From positions 1-64,000 of the forward strand of contig JAOPKE010000011.1 in the NCBI GenBank assembly GCA_025517465.1: DNA of 64,000 bases. The letters are read 5' to 3'. The notes under the pieces are model-generated. The model saw nothing but the letters and a program-made list of their open reading frames with translations. It searched no databases and was not told where the DNA came from. Both the position numbers and the translations under genes were made by a program. The stretch is from Halobacteria archaeon HArc-gm2 (GTDB lineage: Archaea > Halobacteriota > Halobacteria > Halobacteriales > Haloarculaceae). Positions 28,417 through 37,405 of the stretch are shown in pieces; position 1 is the first letter of the stretch; every line of letters begins with the position of its first letter.

Positions 28417-29982
28417 TTAGTCGTCTGCTGGCTGCTGTTCGATGCGGTCGATTCCGGGGATACCCGAAACGCCCATCTCGGCGAGTTCCTGCTTCAGTTC
28501 CTGGTCGTCCTCGATGTTCTGGGAGAGCTCCATCGCCTGGGCGAAGTTCTTCACCAGCCCGCAGTTGGGCCCCTCGGGGGTCTCCGAGGGTCCGATGCGA
28601 CCCCACTGGGTCGCGTGCAGGTCACGCGCCTCGAAGTGGGGCTGGCTGCGCGACAGCGGCGAGCGCAGCCGGCGCAGGTGCGAGAGGACGCCCATGTAGT
28701 TCGTCCGGTCGACAAGCTGTGAAACCCCAGAACGGCCACCGACCCAGTTCCCCGTCGCGATGGGGTGTTCGAGTCGCTCGGTCAGCACGTCCGATCGAAC
28801 CACGGTGGAGACGGAGAGCTGCCGGTTCCGCATGTTCGCGCGTTCGAGCTGGTACTTCACGTCCCGGGCCAGCTTGTTCAGCGCCGTCCGGAACAGGTCG
28901 CGCATCAGGTCGCCGCTGACCTTGAGGCGCTTGTTGGCGTAGTGGTCCTTGTCGTCGGACTCGCGGCGGTTGAGGGCGAGTTCGAAACACGCCTCGGCCA
29001 TCCGGCAGAGGTAGAACGCCTTGTTGATGCGGACGTCCTCCTCGTCGACGCCGTCCTCGTGAAGGTGGGGGAGGAGGTAGCGGTCGATGACGTAGTTGGC
29101 CCGCTTGAGCTGGTAGTTCTTGCCCTGCCCGGAGGCGACGCGCTTCCCGAGGGTCTCGATGGCCTCCTCGGTGGTCTGGACGTCGGCGGCCTCCAGGTTC
29201 TCGAGCATGAACTTCACGATCTCGGGGTCGTCGCTGACGCGGTGGACGATCTCCTCGTCGGATTCGAGGCCGAGGGCGCGGACGAGCGTGACGAAGTTGA
29301 TGGAGCCGGAGACGCTCGGGAACGACACCTCGAGGATGCCGTCGCGGGTCCGCTCACAGAGGACGAGCGCGCGGTAGCCGCGGCGCTGGGAGAAGGTCTT
29401 GGCGACCTGGACCTCGTCGCCGTACTTGGTGTCGTACTCCGCGAGGATCTTGTTCGGTGCCAGGTCCTCGCTGGTCATCAGGACGCGCTCGGAGCCGTTG
29501 ACACAGAAGTAGCCGCCGGGGTCGGCCGGGTCCTCGCCGATGTCGATCAGCTCTTCCTCGGTGAAGCCGGCGATGTTACACTTGTCCGAGCCGACCATGA
29601 TCGGCATCCGACCGATCTTGGTCTCGGTCTGGTCGACGACGCGTTCCTCTTCCTCCTCCCCGCCCTTGATGATCGCCATCTCCATGAAGACGGGCGCGGA
29701 GTAGGTGATGTTCCGCAGGCGTGCCTCCTGGGGGTAGAGCAGTTCTTCGCTCCCGTCGGCTTCTCGCACGCGCGGAGTGACGACGCGGACGTCGCCGAGT
29801 TCGACGTAGACGGGCTCCTGGCCCTCCTTGTCGCCGATGTCGGTGTCGATGGTCTCCTTCTCGTCGACGACCTCCTGCATGCCGCGGTTGAGGAAGGCGT
29901 TGAACGAGCGGAAGTGGTGTTCTGCGAGTCGTTCCCGGGAGAAGTACTCGCGCGAGATCGCGCGGTGGTCGGCGGTGTCCAT
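28417..29982 (-). CDS. rpoB2: DNA-directed RNA polymerase subunit B''
   Basis: A 521-residue N-terminal half of RNA polymerase subunit 2 (lobe and protrusion). Conserved parts are YFCVNGSERVLMTSEDLAPN, the fork region LSHLRRLRSPLSRSQPHFEA and GRIGPSETPEGPNCGLVKN. It begins 1 nt after the rpoH stop. Confidence 0.98.
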   Translation of the reverse strand: MDTADHRAISREYFSRERLAEHHFRSFNAFLNRGMQEVVDEKETIDTDIGDKEGQEPVYVELGDVRVVTPRVREADGSEELLYPQEARLRNITYSAPVFMEMAIIKGGEEEEERVVDQTETKIGRMPIMVGSDKCNIAGFTEEELIDIGEDPADPGGYFCVNGSERVLMTSEDLAPNKILAEYDTKYGDEVQVAKTFSQRRGYRALVLCERTRDGILEVSFPSVSGSINFVTLVRALGLESDEEIVHRVSDDPEIVKFMLENLEAADVQTTEEAIETLGKRVASGQGKNYQLKRANYVIDRYLLPHLHEDGVDEEDVRINKAFYLCRMAEACFELALNRRESDDKDHYANKRLKVSGDLMRDLFRTALNKLARDVKYQLERANMRNRQLSVSTVVRSDVLTERLEHPIATGNWVGGRSGVSQLVDRTNYMGVLSHLRRLRSPLSRSQPHFEARDLHATQWGRIGPSETPEGPNCGLVKNFAQAMELSQNIEDDQELKQELAEMGVSGIPGIDRIEQQPADD

Positions 29983-29983
29983 C

Positions 29984-30211
29984 TCAGTCCACCACCAGTC
30001 GATAGACGACTGCCTGGTCGGTCGTCCGCGAGTCCCGGGTCACTCTGACGACGTCGCCCACGCTGGCCTCGTCGGGGGCCGCGGGGTCGAGTCGCTGTAG
30101 CTTCGGGAGGTCTGTTTTCTTGATGTCGTACTCCTCGAGCACGTCTTCGATCTCCTCGTCGTCGACGACGGTGTGGTCTGGGACGAGTTCGTGTTGGCTT
30201 ACATCTACCAT
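29984..30211 (-). CDS. rpoH: DNA-directed RNA polymerase subunit H
   Basis: A 75-residue Rpo5/RpoH (Rpb5 C-terminal homologue): [16 protein letters not shown], then [21 protein letters not shown] (shown in part) and [18 protein letters not shown]. It heads the H-B''-B'-A'-A''-nusA operon, transcribed leftwards. Confidence 0.97.
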   Translation of the reverse strand: MVDVSQHELVPDHTVVDDEEIEDVLEEYDIKKTDLPKLQRLDPAAPDEASVGDVVRVTRDSRTTDQAVVYRLVVD

Positions 30212-30667
30212 GGTTTGTGTGGCCGGTGAGTGGAGAAGGTTGCAGTCACGAGATACTACAGGTCGCTATTGACCACACCCATGTAACGCTTACGAAGTAA
30301 GTCTGCCGTGGCTATCCGACCCCGGTGGTCGGCCGAGCGTCTTACCCAGCCATAGGACTATCTCACTCATAGTAGTTTGGGTTACCCAGATTCGAGGAAT
30401 TTGTGGTCCATGGCGCGTCTCTGGACTGATTTCCGCCGATACCTCCGTTCCCGCGCCGGTCGCGGGGGTGCCGACTGGACGACAGGAATCCCGATTCGAC
30501 CGAGCCAGCGGCCACTGCCGATCTGCCAGGACTCTGCGGCCCGTCTGTGGTGCAGACTCTGCGACCTATCGGTCCGCCGGGCGTGTTTTCATTCCCCACG
30601 ACACCGCCCCACAATGGCGCCGTTTTTGAGAAGCCTTAAGTATAACACCGGGATACCTGTGAGTGTA
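30212..30667. other. Non-coding region between rpoH and tRNA-Asp
   Basis: It carries the promoter of the polymerase operon (not clearly visible as a TATA box) and, at its right end, the tRNA promoter. An 83-residue minus-strand frame (30363-30614) has a composition unlike local genes. I see no other RNA gene. Confidence 0.5.
30636..30645 (+). promoter_or_regulatory. TATA box of tRNA-Asp
   Basis: TTAAGTATAA centred 27 nt before the first base of the tRNA, the standard archaeal box A position. Confidence 0.65.
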
Positions 30668-30740
30668 GCCCGGATGGTGTAGTGGCCCATCATACGACCC
30701 TGTCACGGTCGTGACGCGGGTTCAAATCCCGCTCCGGGCG
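30668..30740 (+). tRNA. tRNA-Asp (GTC)
   Basis: 73 nt. The acceptor stem is GCCCGGA with TCCGGGC, and discriminator G73. The anticodon loop is CTGTCAC between CGACC and GGTCG, with GTC at 30702-30704. The T arm is GCGGG-TTCAAAT-CCCGC. The variable region is short and I see no intron. CCA is not encoded. Its last 22 nt are duplicated at 30860-30881. Confidence 0.95.
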
Positions 30741-30741
30741 T

Positions 30742-30804
30742 TTTCTCGAACCAAATTCGTGAGCGACCAGCTTTGCTGTGTCGCGAACACTCAGGTTCGA
30801 GAAA
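30742..30804 (+). other. Long hairpin directly after tRNA-Asp
   Basis: TTTCTCGAACC (30742-30752) pairs perfectly with GGTTCGAGAAA (30794-30804). Inside is a second stem, GCGAC-CAGC-TTT-GCTG-T-GTCGC (30763-30784). It may aid 3' processing or termination of the tRNA transcript, or be a recombination structure of the former integrated element. Confidence 0.55.
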
Positions 30805-30859
30805 CGGCAATGTGGGATTTGAAGCACGGAACGAGCGAGCGGAGTGAGCGAAGTTCAGG

Positions 30860-30881
30860 CGGTTCAAATCCCGCTCCGGGC
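30860..30881 (+). repeat. Duplicate of the tRNA-Asp 3' end (att-site scar)
   Basis: GGTTCAAATCCCGCTCCGGG then CG is an exact 22-nt copy of the last 22 bases of the tRNA at 30719-30740, 141 nt further on. Direct repeats of a tRNA 3' end are the classic attL/attR pair left by tyrosine-recombinase elements. The material between holds no integrase, so the element has been lost or decayed. Confidence 0.7.
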
Positions 30882-30980
30882 GTCCTTTTGCGACGAACTA
30901 TTTCGACGAGCACCGCGTAGCGTGTGCTCGACGGCCAGTAGCGTTATTTTGCAAGAGACGACTGGGTACGAAGACGACAG

Positions 30981-31721
30981 ATGGCGGGGAACTCGGACGA
31001 GTACGACGTTCCGGAGACGAGTGCGGACCTGCTCCCGAAACGACTGTACCTCGCGGAGGTACTGCTGATCCCGTTCTTCTGGCTCGGCCCGCTGCTGGCG
31101 CTCGTCCTGGGTGGCGTGATGGCCCTGGACGTGCAGCGTCTCCATCGGCGATACGGCGTCGAGTACGGCGACATCCGGTACGCGTTCTACCTGTGTCCGC
31201 TTGCGATCGGGCACGTCGGGTCGCTGGCGTACCGAACGCAACGCCGCCAGCAGCTACTCGAATCCCGTGGGTTCGAGCCGTCGGTGCTGTCCCGGACGCT
31301 GAAGCGGCGCGGAACGAACCAGAACTACGTCCTCGCCGGCTGGTTCTGCCTGCAACTGGCGACGGTGCTCGCGCTCGTTGTCGTTCCTGGGGAGATGGCG
31401 ACCGTCGTCGACGTGTTCGCGGTGGCGACCGTGCTGGCGTTCGCCGTGAACCTGGTCGTCGGGCCGGTACTCGTGTGGTGGGACGTCCGCTCGCTCCTGG
31501 AGATCGAGACCGTGTCCTGGGGGTGGACGCGGTACCTCCACGTGCTCGTGAGCGCGTTTCCGTTCGGTATCTTCGTCTATCTCGTCCAGCGATTGGCCCA
31601 CGTCCAGTGTGCGGTGATCGTCGAGCTGTGGGACGAGGACCCGGCTGAGTTCCGAGTGCCCGAGTCCGAGAAGGGACGGCTGGAGCGGCTCAACGACCGC
31701 ATTCAGGCTATCTTCGCCTGA
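30981..31721 (+). CDS. Uncharacterised multi-pass membrane protein
   Basis: A 246-residue protein with five likely helices (about residues 28-50, 66-84, 118-138, 141-163 and 183-205). The soluble ends are acidic, and the C-terminal tail ends RLNDRIQAIFA. A basic loop (YRTQRRQQLL) follows helix 2. I do not recognise the family. It is next to the tRNA-Asp scar, so it could have come with the former element, but its codon use is host-like. Confidence 0.7.
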   Translation: MAGNSDEYDVPETSADLLPKRLYLAEVLLIPFFWLGPLLALVLGGVMALDVQRLHRRYGVEYGDIRYAFYLCPLAIGHVGSLAYRTQRRQQLLESRGFEPSVLSRTLKRRGTNQNYVLAGWFCLQLATVLALVVVPGEMATVVDVFAVATVLAFAVNLVVGPVLVWWDVRSLLEIETVSWGWTRYLHVLVSAFPFGIFVYLVQRLAHVQCAVIVELWDEDPAEFRVPESEKGRLERLNDRIQAIFA

Positions 31722-31919
31722 GACGTGGTCCAGTCCTGGGCCCCCGGTCCCGACACTCCGTACTGTGGCTCTCAGCACCCCGACGCCGTTATCACTCGAT
31801 TCGAAGAATGGTTGGCATTCTAATCTATGGGAAATCGACGGACACCTGTCTAATTCCACGTGTAATTGGCATGCAACGGACGGCAAGCTTTTCAACAGTG
31901 AATATGCAATCCTGACGTA

Positions 31920-32819
31920 ATGGGCAACCAGGGGTGGGGAACGTCGCACGGTGCCGTGAGGATCACGGCCGCGTACGTACTCCTGAGCGGGGCCTGGATA
32001 CTCTTCTCTGACTGGGTGATAGGTGTGCTCTTTCAGGACGCCGCGAACCTGCGCTTCGGCCAGACGGTGAAGGGACTGGTGTTCGTCGGGCTGTCGGGAC
32101 TCCTCATCTTCTGGCTTGTCCGTCGCGAGCAGCGACGACTCGCCGCGACGAACGAGAGCCTCGAACGGACGGTAGCGCACGCGACAGTGCTCCATCGGCT
32201 GTTACGGCACAATCTGCGGAACAGCTGTGACGTGATCCAGAACAACGTCGACCTGCTGCAGTCTGGACGGGGGGACCCCGCGGAGAACCACGAACGCATC
32301 CAGCGGCAGGCGGCGACCCTGTCCAACATCGCCGCGAAGTCCCAGCACCTCCGGGACGTGGTGTTCGACGACCGGACCGAATCGATGGAACAGGACCTGA
32401 CGGCGGTCGTCGAGGAGGCGGTCGCGGCGGCGCGCGAGGAGTTTCCAGCGGCGACGTTCGAACTCGAGCCGTCGCCGTCCCAGCGAGTCGTCGCCCACCC
32501 ACGGCTCGCCATCGCCGTCGAGGAGTTGCTCGGCAACGCCGTCGTCCACCAGGAGGACCGCGACCCGAACGTGACGGTGTCGCTGGATCGCGAGGGCGAC
32601 GAAGCGGTCGTCCGCATCACCGACGACGGGCCGGGGATACCAGACATCGAACGCGCGGTGCTGGAGGACGGCGTCGAGGACGCGCTGACGCACTCCCGCG
32701 GTATCGGCCTCTGGGTCGTGCGGTTCATCGTCACCGCGAGCGGCGGTTCGCTCTCGGTCCCGCTGACCAACAGCGACGGGACGGTCGTCTCGATCCGGTT
32801 GCCAGTCGCCGGAGCCTGA
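31920..32819 (+). CDS. Membrane-bound sensor histidine kinase
   Basis: A 299-residue kinase with two N-terminal helices (about residues 14-35 and 45-65) and no PAS or HAMP domain. The H-box is LHRLLRHNLRNSCDVIQ with His at the second HN. The ATPase has the N-box VEELLGNAVVHQ, G1 ITDDGPGIPD and G2 SRGIGLWVVRFIV. The sensory input is probably the membrane part itself, like other small haloarchaeal kinases. No response regulator is beside it. Confidence 0.88.
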   Translation: MGNQGWGTSHGAVRITAAYVLLSGAWILFSDWVIGVLFQDAANLRFGQTVKGLVFVGLSGLLIFWLVRREQRRLAATNESLERTVAHATVLHRLLRHNLRNSCDVIQNNVDLLQSGRGDPAENHERIQRQAATLSNIAAKSQHLRDVVFDDRTESMEQDLTAVVEEAVAAAREEFPAATFELEPSPSQRVVAHPRLAIAVEELLGNAVVHQEDRDPNVTVSLDREGDEAVVRITDDGPGIPDIERAVLEDGVEDALTHSRGIGLWVVRFIVTASGGSLSVPLTNSDGTVVSIRLPVAGA

Positions 32820-33110
32820 CCACTGGTCGGGGCGTGAGCGCTGGTCGGACACTTCCAGTACCAGTCGAGTACACGTCGCAGAACGGCACGTGCGGGGGAA
32901 CTCCCCGCGCCCTGTCAGTGGCGTCCGTCCCACCGCGGGAGGCGGACAGGGACTACGAGTCGGCTCCGCGGTAAAGGCTTTGTGGGAACCCGTGGCACGG
33001 GGTCGCGGGTGCCATCGCGGCGACTCCGGTCTCCGATGGCGAGACGGTGACCGGACAGCGACCGCCTGCCCCCTGAAAACAGTTAACTGCGCCGCCACGC
33101 ATTCGGTGCT

Positions 33111-33764
33111 ATGGACGACGTGGACGGCGATTCGATGCCGCGGACTATCGTCGAGGCGTTTCTGGAGCGCGAACGCGGGACGCGCGCGCTCCTCGACGAA
33201 CTGGAGAAGCTCTCCATCGAGGGCCGCCACGACGAGGTCCACGAGCGAGTTCGCAACCTGGCCGAACACGACGAAGCGGTGTTCTACACCGTCGCGTTCA
33301 GCCTCTCTGGCTCGAAGCAGTTCTTCGGCGACGTCGAGGCACAGCTCGACGTGACGGCCGCGGACCGGCTGCGTGACCTCTCGGAGACGTACGGCTCGTT
33401 GACCGACGCCTTCGCTATCGTGCGCACCGAGGTGTCCGAGGACCGCCGGAACCCCGTGACGGACCTGAGCTACACGGTCTCGTACCACCGGGGGGTCGAG
33501 TCGCCCATCGTCGGCTACCAGCCACGCTCCGGCGAACGGGAGCTGTTCGAGTCCCGCGGCACGCCCTCGGAGGTGCTCCACCTCTCGACGGACCTGGTGG
33601 AGGCGACCACGGACGCGCTCGACGTCGCGCTGGAGGAGGGGTACTCGGTCAACACCGAGGAGCTGAGCGCGCTCATCGACCGGCGGGAGGAACTCGAGTC
33701 GGCGCTGTCGCGACTCCGCGACGACCTCGACGAACTCCGCCGCAAGCCGCTCGGCGACGAGTGA
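33111..33764 (+). CDS. Uncharacterised acidic helical protein
   Basis: A 217-residue soluble acidic protein, MDDVDGDSMPRTIVEAFLER. A helical N-terminus (about residues 12-60), a middle with mixed strands (YTVSYHRGVESPIVGYQPR) and a C-terminal coiled coil (LIDRREELESALSRLRDDL). I do not recognise the family. Upstream, 32820-33110, shows no gene. Confidence 0.65.
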   Translation: MDDVDGDSMPRTIVEAFLERERGTRALLDELEKLSIEGRHDEVHERVRNLAEHDEAVFYTVAFSLSGSKQFFGDVEAQLDVTAADRLRDLSETYGSLTDAFAIVRTEVSEDRRNPVTDLSYTVSYHRGVESPIVGYQPRSGERELFESRGTPSEVLHLSTDLVEATTDALDVALEEGYSVNTEELSALIDRREELESALSRLRDDLDELRRKPLGDE

Positions 33765-33887
33765 GCCGGGAACAGCTGTCGGACGCTCGCTCTCGTCGCC
33801 GGCCCGCGGACGGGGGGTCACTCCTTCGCCGGTGATCCAACTGGGGCGTTTAAGGTGTGTCGGCCGATATCCACGATAGAGGCGCAC

Positions 33888-34196
33888 ATGGGTATGGATC
33901 GACTGGCCGACCAGGTCGAGAAAGAACGCCGGGACGTGGCGATCTTCCGGGCCGTCATCGAACACGGGCCCATCGACATCGTCAGCCTCGCAGAGGAGAC
34001 GAGTATCCCGGAGCACAAGGTGCGCCAGTCGGTGCGGATGCTGGAGAACGACGGGGTAGTGGAGCCGAGCCAGCAGGGCACCGTCCCGCCGGCCGACGTC
34101 GATGACCAGGTCGCGGCGATCAACGAGGGGGTCGACCACCTCGTCGAACGCGTCGAGGAACTGCGGTCCGTCTTTTCCGAGGACGTCGAGGACTGA
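33888..34196 (+). CDS. Winged-helix transcriptional regulator
   Basis: A 102-residue protein starting MGMDRLADQVEKERRDVA. A single winged helix spans about residues 15-75 (IFRAVIEHGPIDIVSLAEE, IPEHKVRQSVRMLENDGVV), followed by a short acidic helix. The upstream ATG at 33855 is less likely. It converges on the fluoride-channel genes and could control them, but no operator was found. Confidence 0.75.
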   Translation: MGMDRLADQVEKERRDVAIFRAVIEHGPIDIVSLAEETSIPEHKVRQSVRMLENDGVVEPSQQGTVPPADVDDQVAAINEGVDHLVERVEELRSVFSEDVED

Positions 34197-34201
34197 ACCG
34201 C

Positions 34202-34600
34202 TCACTCCAAAAGGACAGCCACGACGGCGGCACCGAGCGCGACTGCCAGGAGCGCTGCGACGAGGGTCCCGACGGCGTTGACGATGGCTCGGCGTGGTTT
34301 CCCTGTCTCGGCGAGTCGGACGGTCTCGACCGCGAACGAGGAAAAGGTCGTGAACGCGCCACAGAAGCCGACGCCGACGGCGAGCGACGTCGGGCCGACA
34401 GGGTCGAGCGACGGCACCGCGACGAGCGCGCCGAGGACGAAGCTTCCCAGCACGTTCACCGCGAGCGTGTCGACGGTGGTCCGCTCGACGTACGTGCCGA
34501 CGAGGTAGCGAGCGACCGCACCCCCGGCACCGCCCAGCCCCACGAGGAAGAACGGAGTGAAGGCGAACGTGCCGAGGACGGACGGGGTCACGAGGACCAC
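34202..34600 (-). CDS. crcB: Fluoride efflux channel CrcB (first of pair)
   Basis: A 132-residue four-helix Fluc channel. It has GGAGGAVARYLVG (first helix), NVLGSFVLGAL with the conserved Asn, and GFCGAFTTFSSFAVE with the Phe/Thr selectivity residues. The gene overlaps its partner by 13 nt. Paired crcB genes usually form an antiparallel heterodimer. Confidence 0.92.
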   Translation of the reverse strand: MVLVTPSVLGTFAFTPFFLVGLGGAGGAVARYLVGTYVERTTVDTLAVNVLGSFVLGALVAVPSLDPVGPTSLAVGVGFCGAFTTFSSFAVETVRLAETGKPRRAIVNAVGTLVAALLAVALGAAVVAVLLE

Positions 34601-34986
34601 CTCGCGACGACCTGGCCCACCACGACTGCGAGGAAGCCGAGGGCGTAGTTGCCGGCGACGTTGACGACGGCCAGTCGCGGCGACAGCGAGGCGGTCTCGA
34701 CGGCGAACGTGCTGTAGGTCGTGAAGGAGGCGAGGAAGCCGGTCCCGACGACGAGGCGCGTCTCGGCAGAGAGCGCCGTCGCCAGGCGGGCCTCGGACAG
34801 CACCACCCCGAGCGCGAAACTGCCCACGACGTTCACCACGAGCGTGCCGAGGACGGCACTCGGCACCGAGATGGCGGCAGTCGGTAGCGAGACGGTGACG
34901 GCGTGACGGGCGACGGCACCGAGAACGCCGCCGATGGCGACGAGCGCGACCGGCCGGACTTGCGCTCGGATTCGCGCCTGGTTCAT
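34588..34986 (-). CDS. crcB: Fluoride efflux channel CrcB (second of pair)
   Basis: A 132-residue paralogue starting MNQARIRAQVRPVALVAIGG. Motifs GGVLGAVARHAV, NVVGSFALGVV and GFLASFTTYSTFAVE repeat those of the partner. The ATG at 34986 is supported by the length match to CrcB; the ORF reaches back to 35232 but those residues are in the methyltransferase region of the other strand. I saw no convincing fluoride riboswitch upstream. Confidence 0.92.
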   Translation of the reverse strand: MNQARIRAQVRPVALVAIGGVLGAVARHAVTVSLPTAAISVPSAVLGTLVVNVVGSFALGVVLSEARLATALSAETRLVVGTGFLASFTTYSTFAVETASLSPRLAVVNVAGNYALGFLAVVVGQVVARWSS

Positions 34987-35127
34987 CGTCCCCTGCGATG
35001 GGACGCCCCTACTCGGTGGTTTCGATGTGCCGGCGCGTGTCGCACTCCACGAGGGGCGGCCGTCCGCGTGCATCCACAGCCCTATCCCGGACTGGGGAGT
35101 AGCCCGGGCCAACTGGAGGACGATTTC

Positions 35128-35808
35128 GTGACTCGACAGCAGCGAGACGACGAGACGGTCAAGAAGACCGTTCAACAGCACTGGAACGGGCGCGCGGAGA
35201 CGTTCGACGACGTCAGCCACCACGGCGTCCACACGGCCGACCAGCGCGAGCGCTGGTTGGACGTGCTCCGCGAGTGGGCCGGCGAAGACTCACTACGCGC
35301 TCTCGACGTGGGCTGTGGCACTGGCGTGATCTCCCTGCTGCTCGCGGAACTCGGCCACGACGTGGCAGGCGTCGACGTCGCGCCCGCCATGCTCGACCGG
35401 GCTCGCCGGAAAGTGCGGAGCACTGGCCGCGCGGTCGATTTCTTCCGCGGCGACGCCGAACGTCTCCCGTTCCCGGACGACAGCTTCGAACTGGTCACCG
35501 CTCGCCACCTCGTCTGGACGCTCCCCGACCCGGAATCGGCACTTCGGGAGTGGAAACGCGTCGTCGAACCCGGCGGCCGCGTCGTCCTCTTCGATGGGTA
35601 CTGGGACCACGAGGAGCCGTGGGACGAGTACGAGGAAATCCACGGCGACCTGCCGCTGTACGACGGTCGACCACCCGGCGAACTCCGGGAGTTCCTGGCT
35701 GGGACCGGGCTCGACGACTTCGCGCACGAACCGCTCCAGGACCCGACGCTCTGGGGCAGAGAACCCCACCACGACTACTACGTCGTGCGCGGGACCGTCC
35801 CCCGCTGA
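35128..35808 (+). CDS. Class I SAM-dependent methyltransferase
   Basis: A 226-residue enzyme. Motif I is ALDVGCGTGVISLLLAELGH (about residues 55-74), motif post-I DVAPAMLDRAR and motif II ERLPFPDDSFELVTARHLVW, as in the UbiE/menaquinone-type group. Start GTG at 35128 has a Shine-Dalgarno-like GGAGG 9-13 nt upstream; an ORF extension to 34903 overlaps the crcB promoter region and is unlikely. The substrate is unknown. Confidence 0.87.
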   Translation: MTRQQRDDETVKKTVQQHWNGRAETFDDVSHHGVHTADQRERWLDVLREWAGEDSLRALDVGCGTGVISLLLAELGHDVAGVDVAPAMLDRARRKVRSTGRAVDFFRGDAERLPFPDDSFELVTARHLVWTLPDPESALREWKRVVEPGGRVVLFDGYWDHEEPWDEYEEIHGDLPLYDGRPPGELREFLAGTGLDDFAHEPLQDPTLWGREPHHDYYVVRGTVPR

Positions 35809-35813
35809 CTTCC

Positions 35814-37043
35814 TCACCACGCCTCGTCCAGCACGCGCTCGATCTCCTCGGCCGTCGGGTCGAGGTCGGGCGGCCCGTTGGCCACGAACGAGTCGGCTAG
35901 CACGTCCTCGGCGACGTCCGGAAACTCCTCCCGGTCGGGGCCGTCGACGTCCCGCAGGCGCGTCGGCAGGTGCAGCGCGTCCCGGACGGCCGCGACCCGA
36001 TCGACGACCGAAGCGGCCGCGTCGTCGGCGTCCTCCGCGCCCAGTGCGTCGGCAAGCAGGTCGCGCCGGCCGTCGACTTGCTCGAAGAGATAGCGGAGAA
36101 CGTGGGGCGCGACGACGGCGTGAGCGTCCCCTTGCTGGACAGCGTACGTGCGCGTGAGCCCGTGCCCGAAGGCGTGGATCAGCGACAGGGTCCCGTCGCC
36201 GGGCCGGGAGATGCCGTACTGGACGAGTACGAGCCCCTTCAGGACGGGTTTCAGCACGTCGGCGTCGACGCCATCCTCGCCGAGGCGGAGCAGTCCCTCC
36301 TGCATCAATCCCAGTCCGCGGGCCGCCGTCGCGTCCGTGACCGGCGTCGCGTTGGCGGTGTACAGCGTCTCGATCCCCTTGTCGAAGCCGTTCATCGCCG
36401 AGCCCGCGAGTACCTCCCTGGGTGTGGTCGCGACCAGTGCGGGGTCGTAGACGACCGCTCGCGGCATCAGCCGCCTATCGCCGATACCGCCGCTGACCTG
36501 CTCCTCGATGAGTCTCCTGTCCTCCTCCGGTGAGGCCGTCACGCCGGCGACCATCGACAGGTCCGCACCGGCCAGCGTCGTCGGGACGGCGACGATGGGC
36601 GCGAGCGACCCGTCGGGGATCGAGACGGTCCCCGTCTCGGCGAGTTCCCGGCCGACTGCCTCCGGGTCGCGATCGTCGACGGCGAGGACGCTCGTCACCT
36701 TCGCCACGTCGAGGCTGCTCCCGCCGCCGAGGCTGACGAGAACGTCGGCGTCCGCCGCTTCCATCGCTTCCATCGCGTCGTAGGCCGTCGAGAGCGTCTT
36801 CGACGGCGTCGTCTCGGCGAAGACGCCGCCCAGTCGGTCGCCCAGTCCGTCTCTCACTGGGTCGATGACCGCCGGCGTGTCTCCGACGGTCGACCCGCAG
36901 ACCACCAGCGCGCGCTCGAACCCCTGGGCGTCGAGTTCCTCTCCCAATTCGGCGACCGCGTCGACGCCGTACCGCAGGACTGCGGGGTCGTACTCGAACC
37001 GGAACGAGTCGTCGCCGTCGCGATGGCTGTTGGCCGGTGACAT
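35814..37043 (-). CDS. Iron-containing alcohol dehydrogenase
   Basis: A 409-residue group III alcohol dehydrogenase. The NAD-binding part is VSLGGGSSLDVAKV. Metal-ligand histidines are in the region LSLIHAFGHGLTRTYAVQQG and the later DAHAVVAPHVL. The substrate cannot be told; related haloarchaeal enzymes act on lactaldehyde or glycerol-like compounds. It converges on the methyltransferase, 5 nt apart. Confidence 0.88.
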   Translation of the reverse strand: MSPANSHRDGDDSFRFEYDPAVLRYGVDAVAELGEELDAQGFERALVVCGSTVGDTPAVIDPVRDGLGDRLGGVFAETTPSKTLSTAYDAMEAMEAADADVLVSLGGGSSLDVAKVTSVLAVDDRDPEAVGRELAETGTVSIPDGSLAPIVAVPTTLAGADLSMVAGVTASPEEDRRLIEEQVSGGIGDRRLMPRAVVYDPALVATTPREVLAGSAMNGFDKGIETLYTANATPVTDATAARGLGLMQEGLLRLGEDGVDADVLKPVLKGLVLVQYGISRPGDGTLSLIHAFGHGLTRTYAVQQGDAHAVVAPHVLRYLFEQVDGRRDLLADALGAEDADDAAASVVDRVAAVRDALHLPTRLRDVDGPDREEFPDVAEDVLADSFVANGPPDLDPTAEEIERVLDEAW

Positions 37044-37171
37044 TCTCGTCCGGCGCTACGCGCCCCAGTCACGTATGTCTACATGGACGCCCACGCAACC
37101 AGGTTACCTCTCGAAACTTGCTGTCGGCGACGCCGCCGAATCGTTAACCCGCGTCCACGCGAACTGTCCCC

Positions 37172-37405
37172 ATGACCTGTCCGTTCCTGGACTACCGCGA
37201 TTCCGCTGGCGACCGGACGTTCGACACCGCCCGAGCGTACTGCACCGCCGCCGAGCGGTTCGTCCAGCCGATGCGGGCCGACGTCTGCAACGACCGGTAC
37301 GACCTCGACCACGCGAGCGACTGCGAGATATTCCTCGCCCACGAGGACGAACTCGACGAAGCCGAAATCGGCAGCGAGGTGCCCACGGAGGGGCCCGACG
37401 CGTGA
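37172..37405 (+). CDS. Small cysteine-containing acidic protein coupled to a BKACE gene
   Basis: A 77-residue protein, MTCPFLDYRDSAGDRTFD. Four cysteines (CPF, AYCTA, DVCND and DCEIF) could bind a metal cluster or zinc. The TGA overlaps the GTG of the next gene by 2 nt, so the two are cotranscribed and translationally coupled. I know of similar small haloarchaeal proteins but no function. Confidence 0.72.
   Translation: MTCPFLDYRDSAGDRTFDTARAYCTAAERFVQPMRADVCNDRYDLDHASDCEIFLAHEDELDEAEIGSEVPTEGPDA

Noticed and set aside
23661-28722. Plus-strand open frames of 865 and 870 residues antisense to the RNA polymerase genes
   Set aside because: They are complementary readings of rpoA1, rpoB1 and rpoB2, which have full conserved motifs. 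No promoter or start context.
30363-30614. 83-residue minus-strand frame before tRNA-Asp
   Set aside because: Composition is Gly/Ser/Arg-rich without the acidic bias of local proteins, and it lacks a promoter and family.
34987-35127. Fluoride riboswitch upstream of the crcB pair
   Set aside because: The short G+C-rich gap has no arrangement of the conserved pseudoknot and loop motifs that I could recognise.
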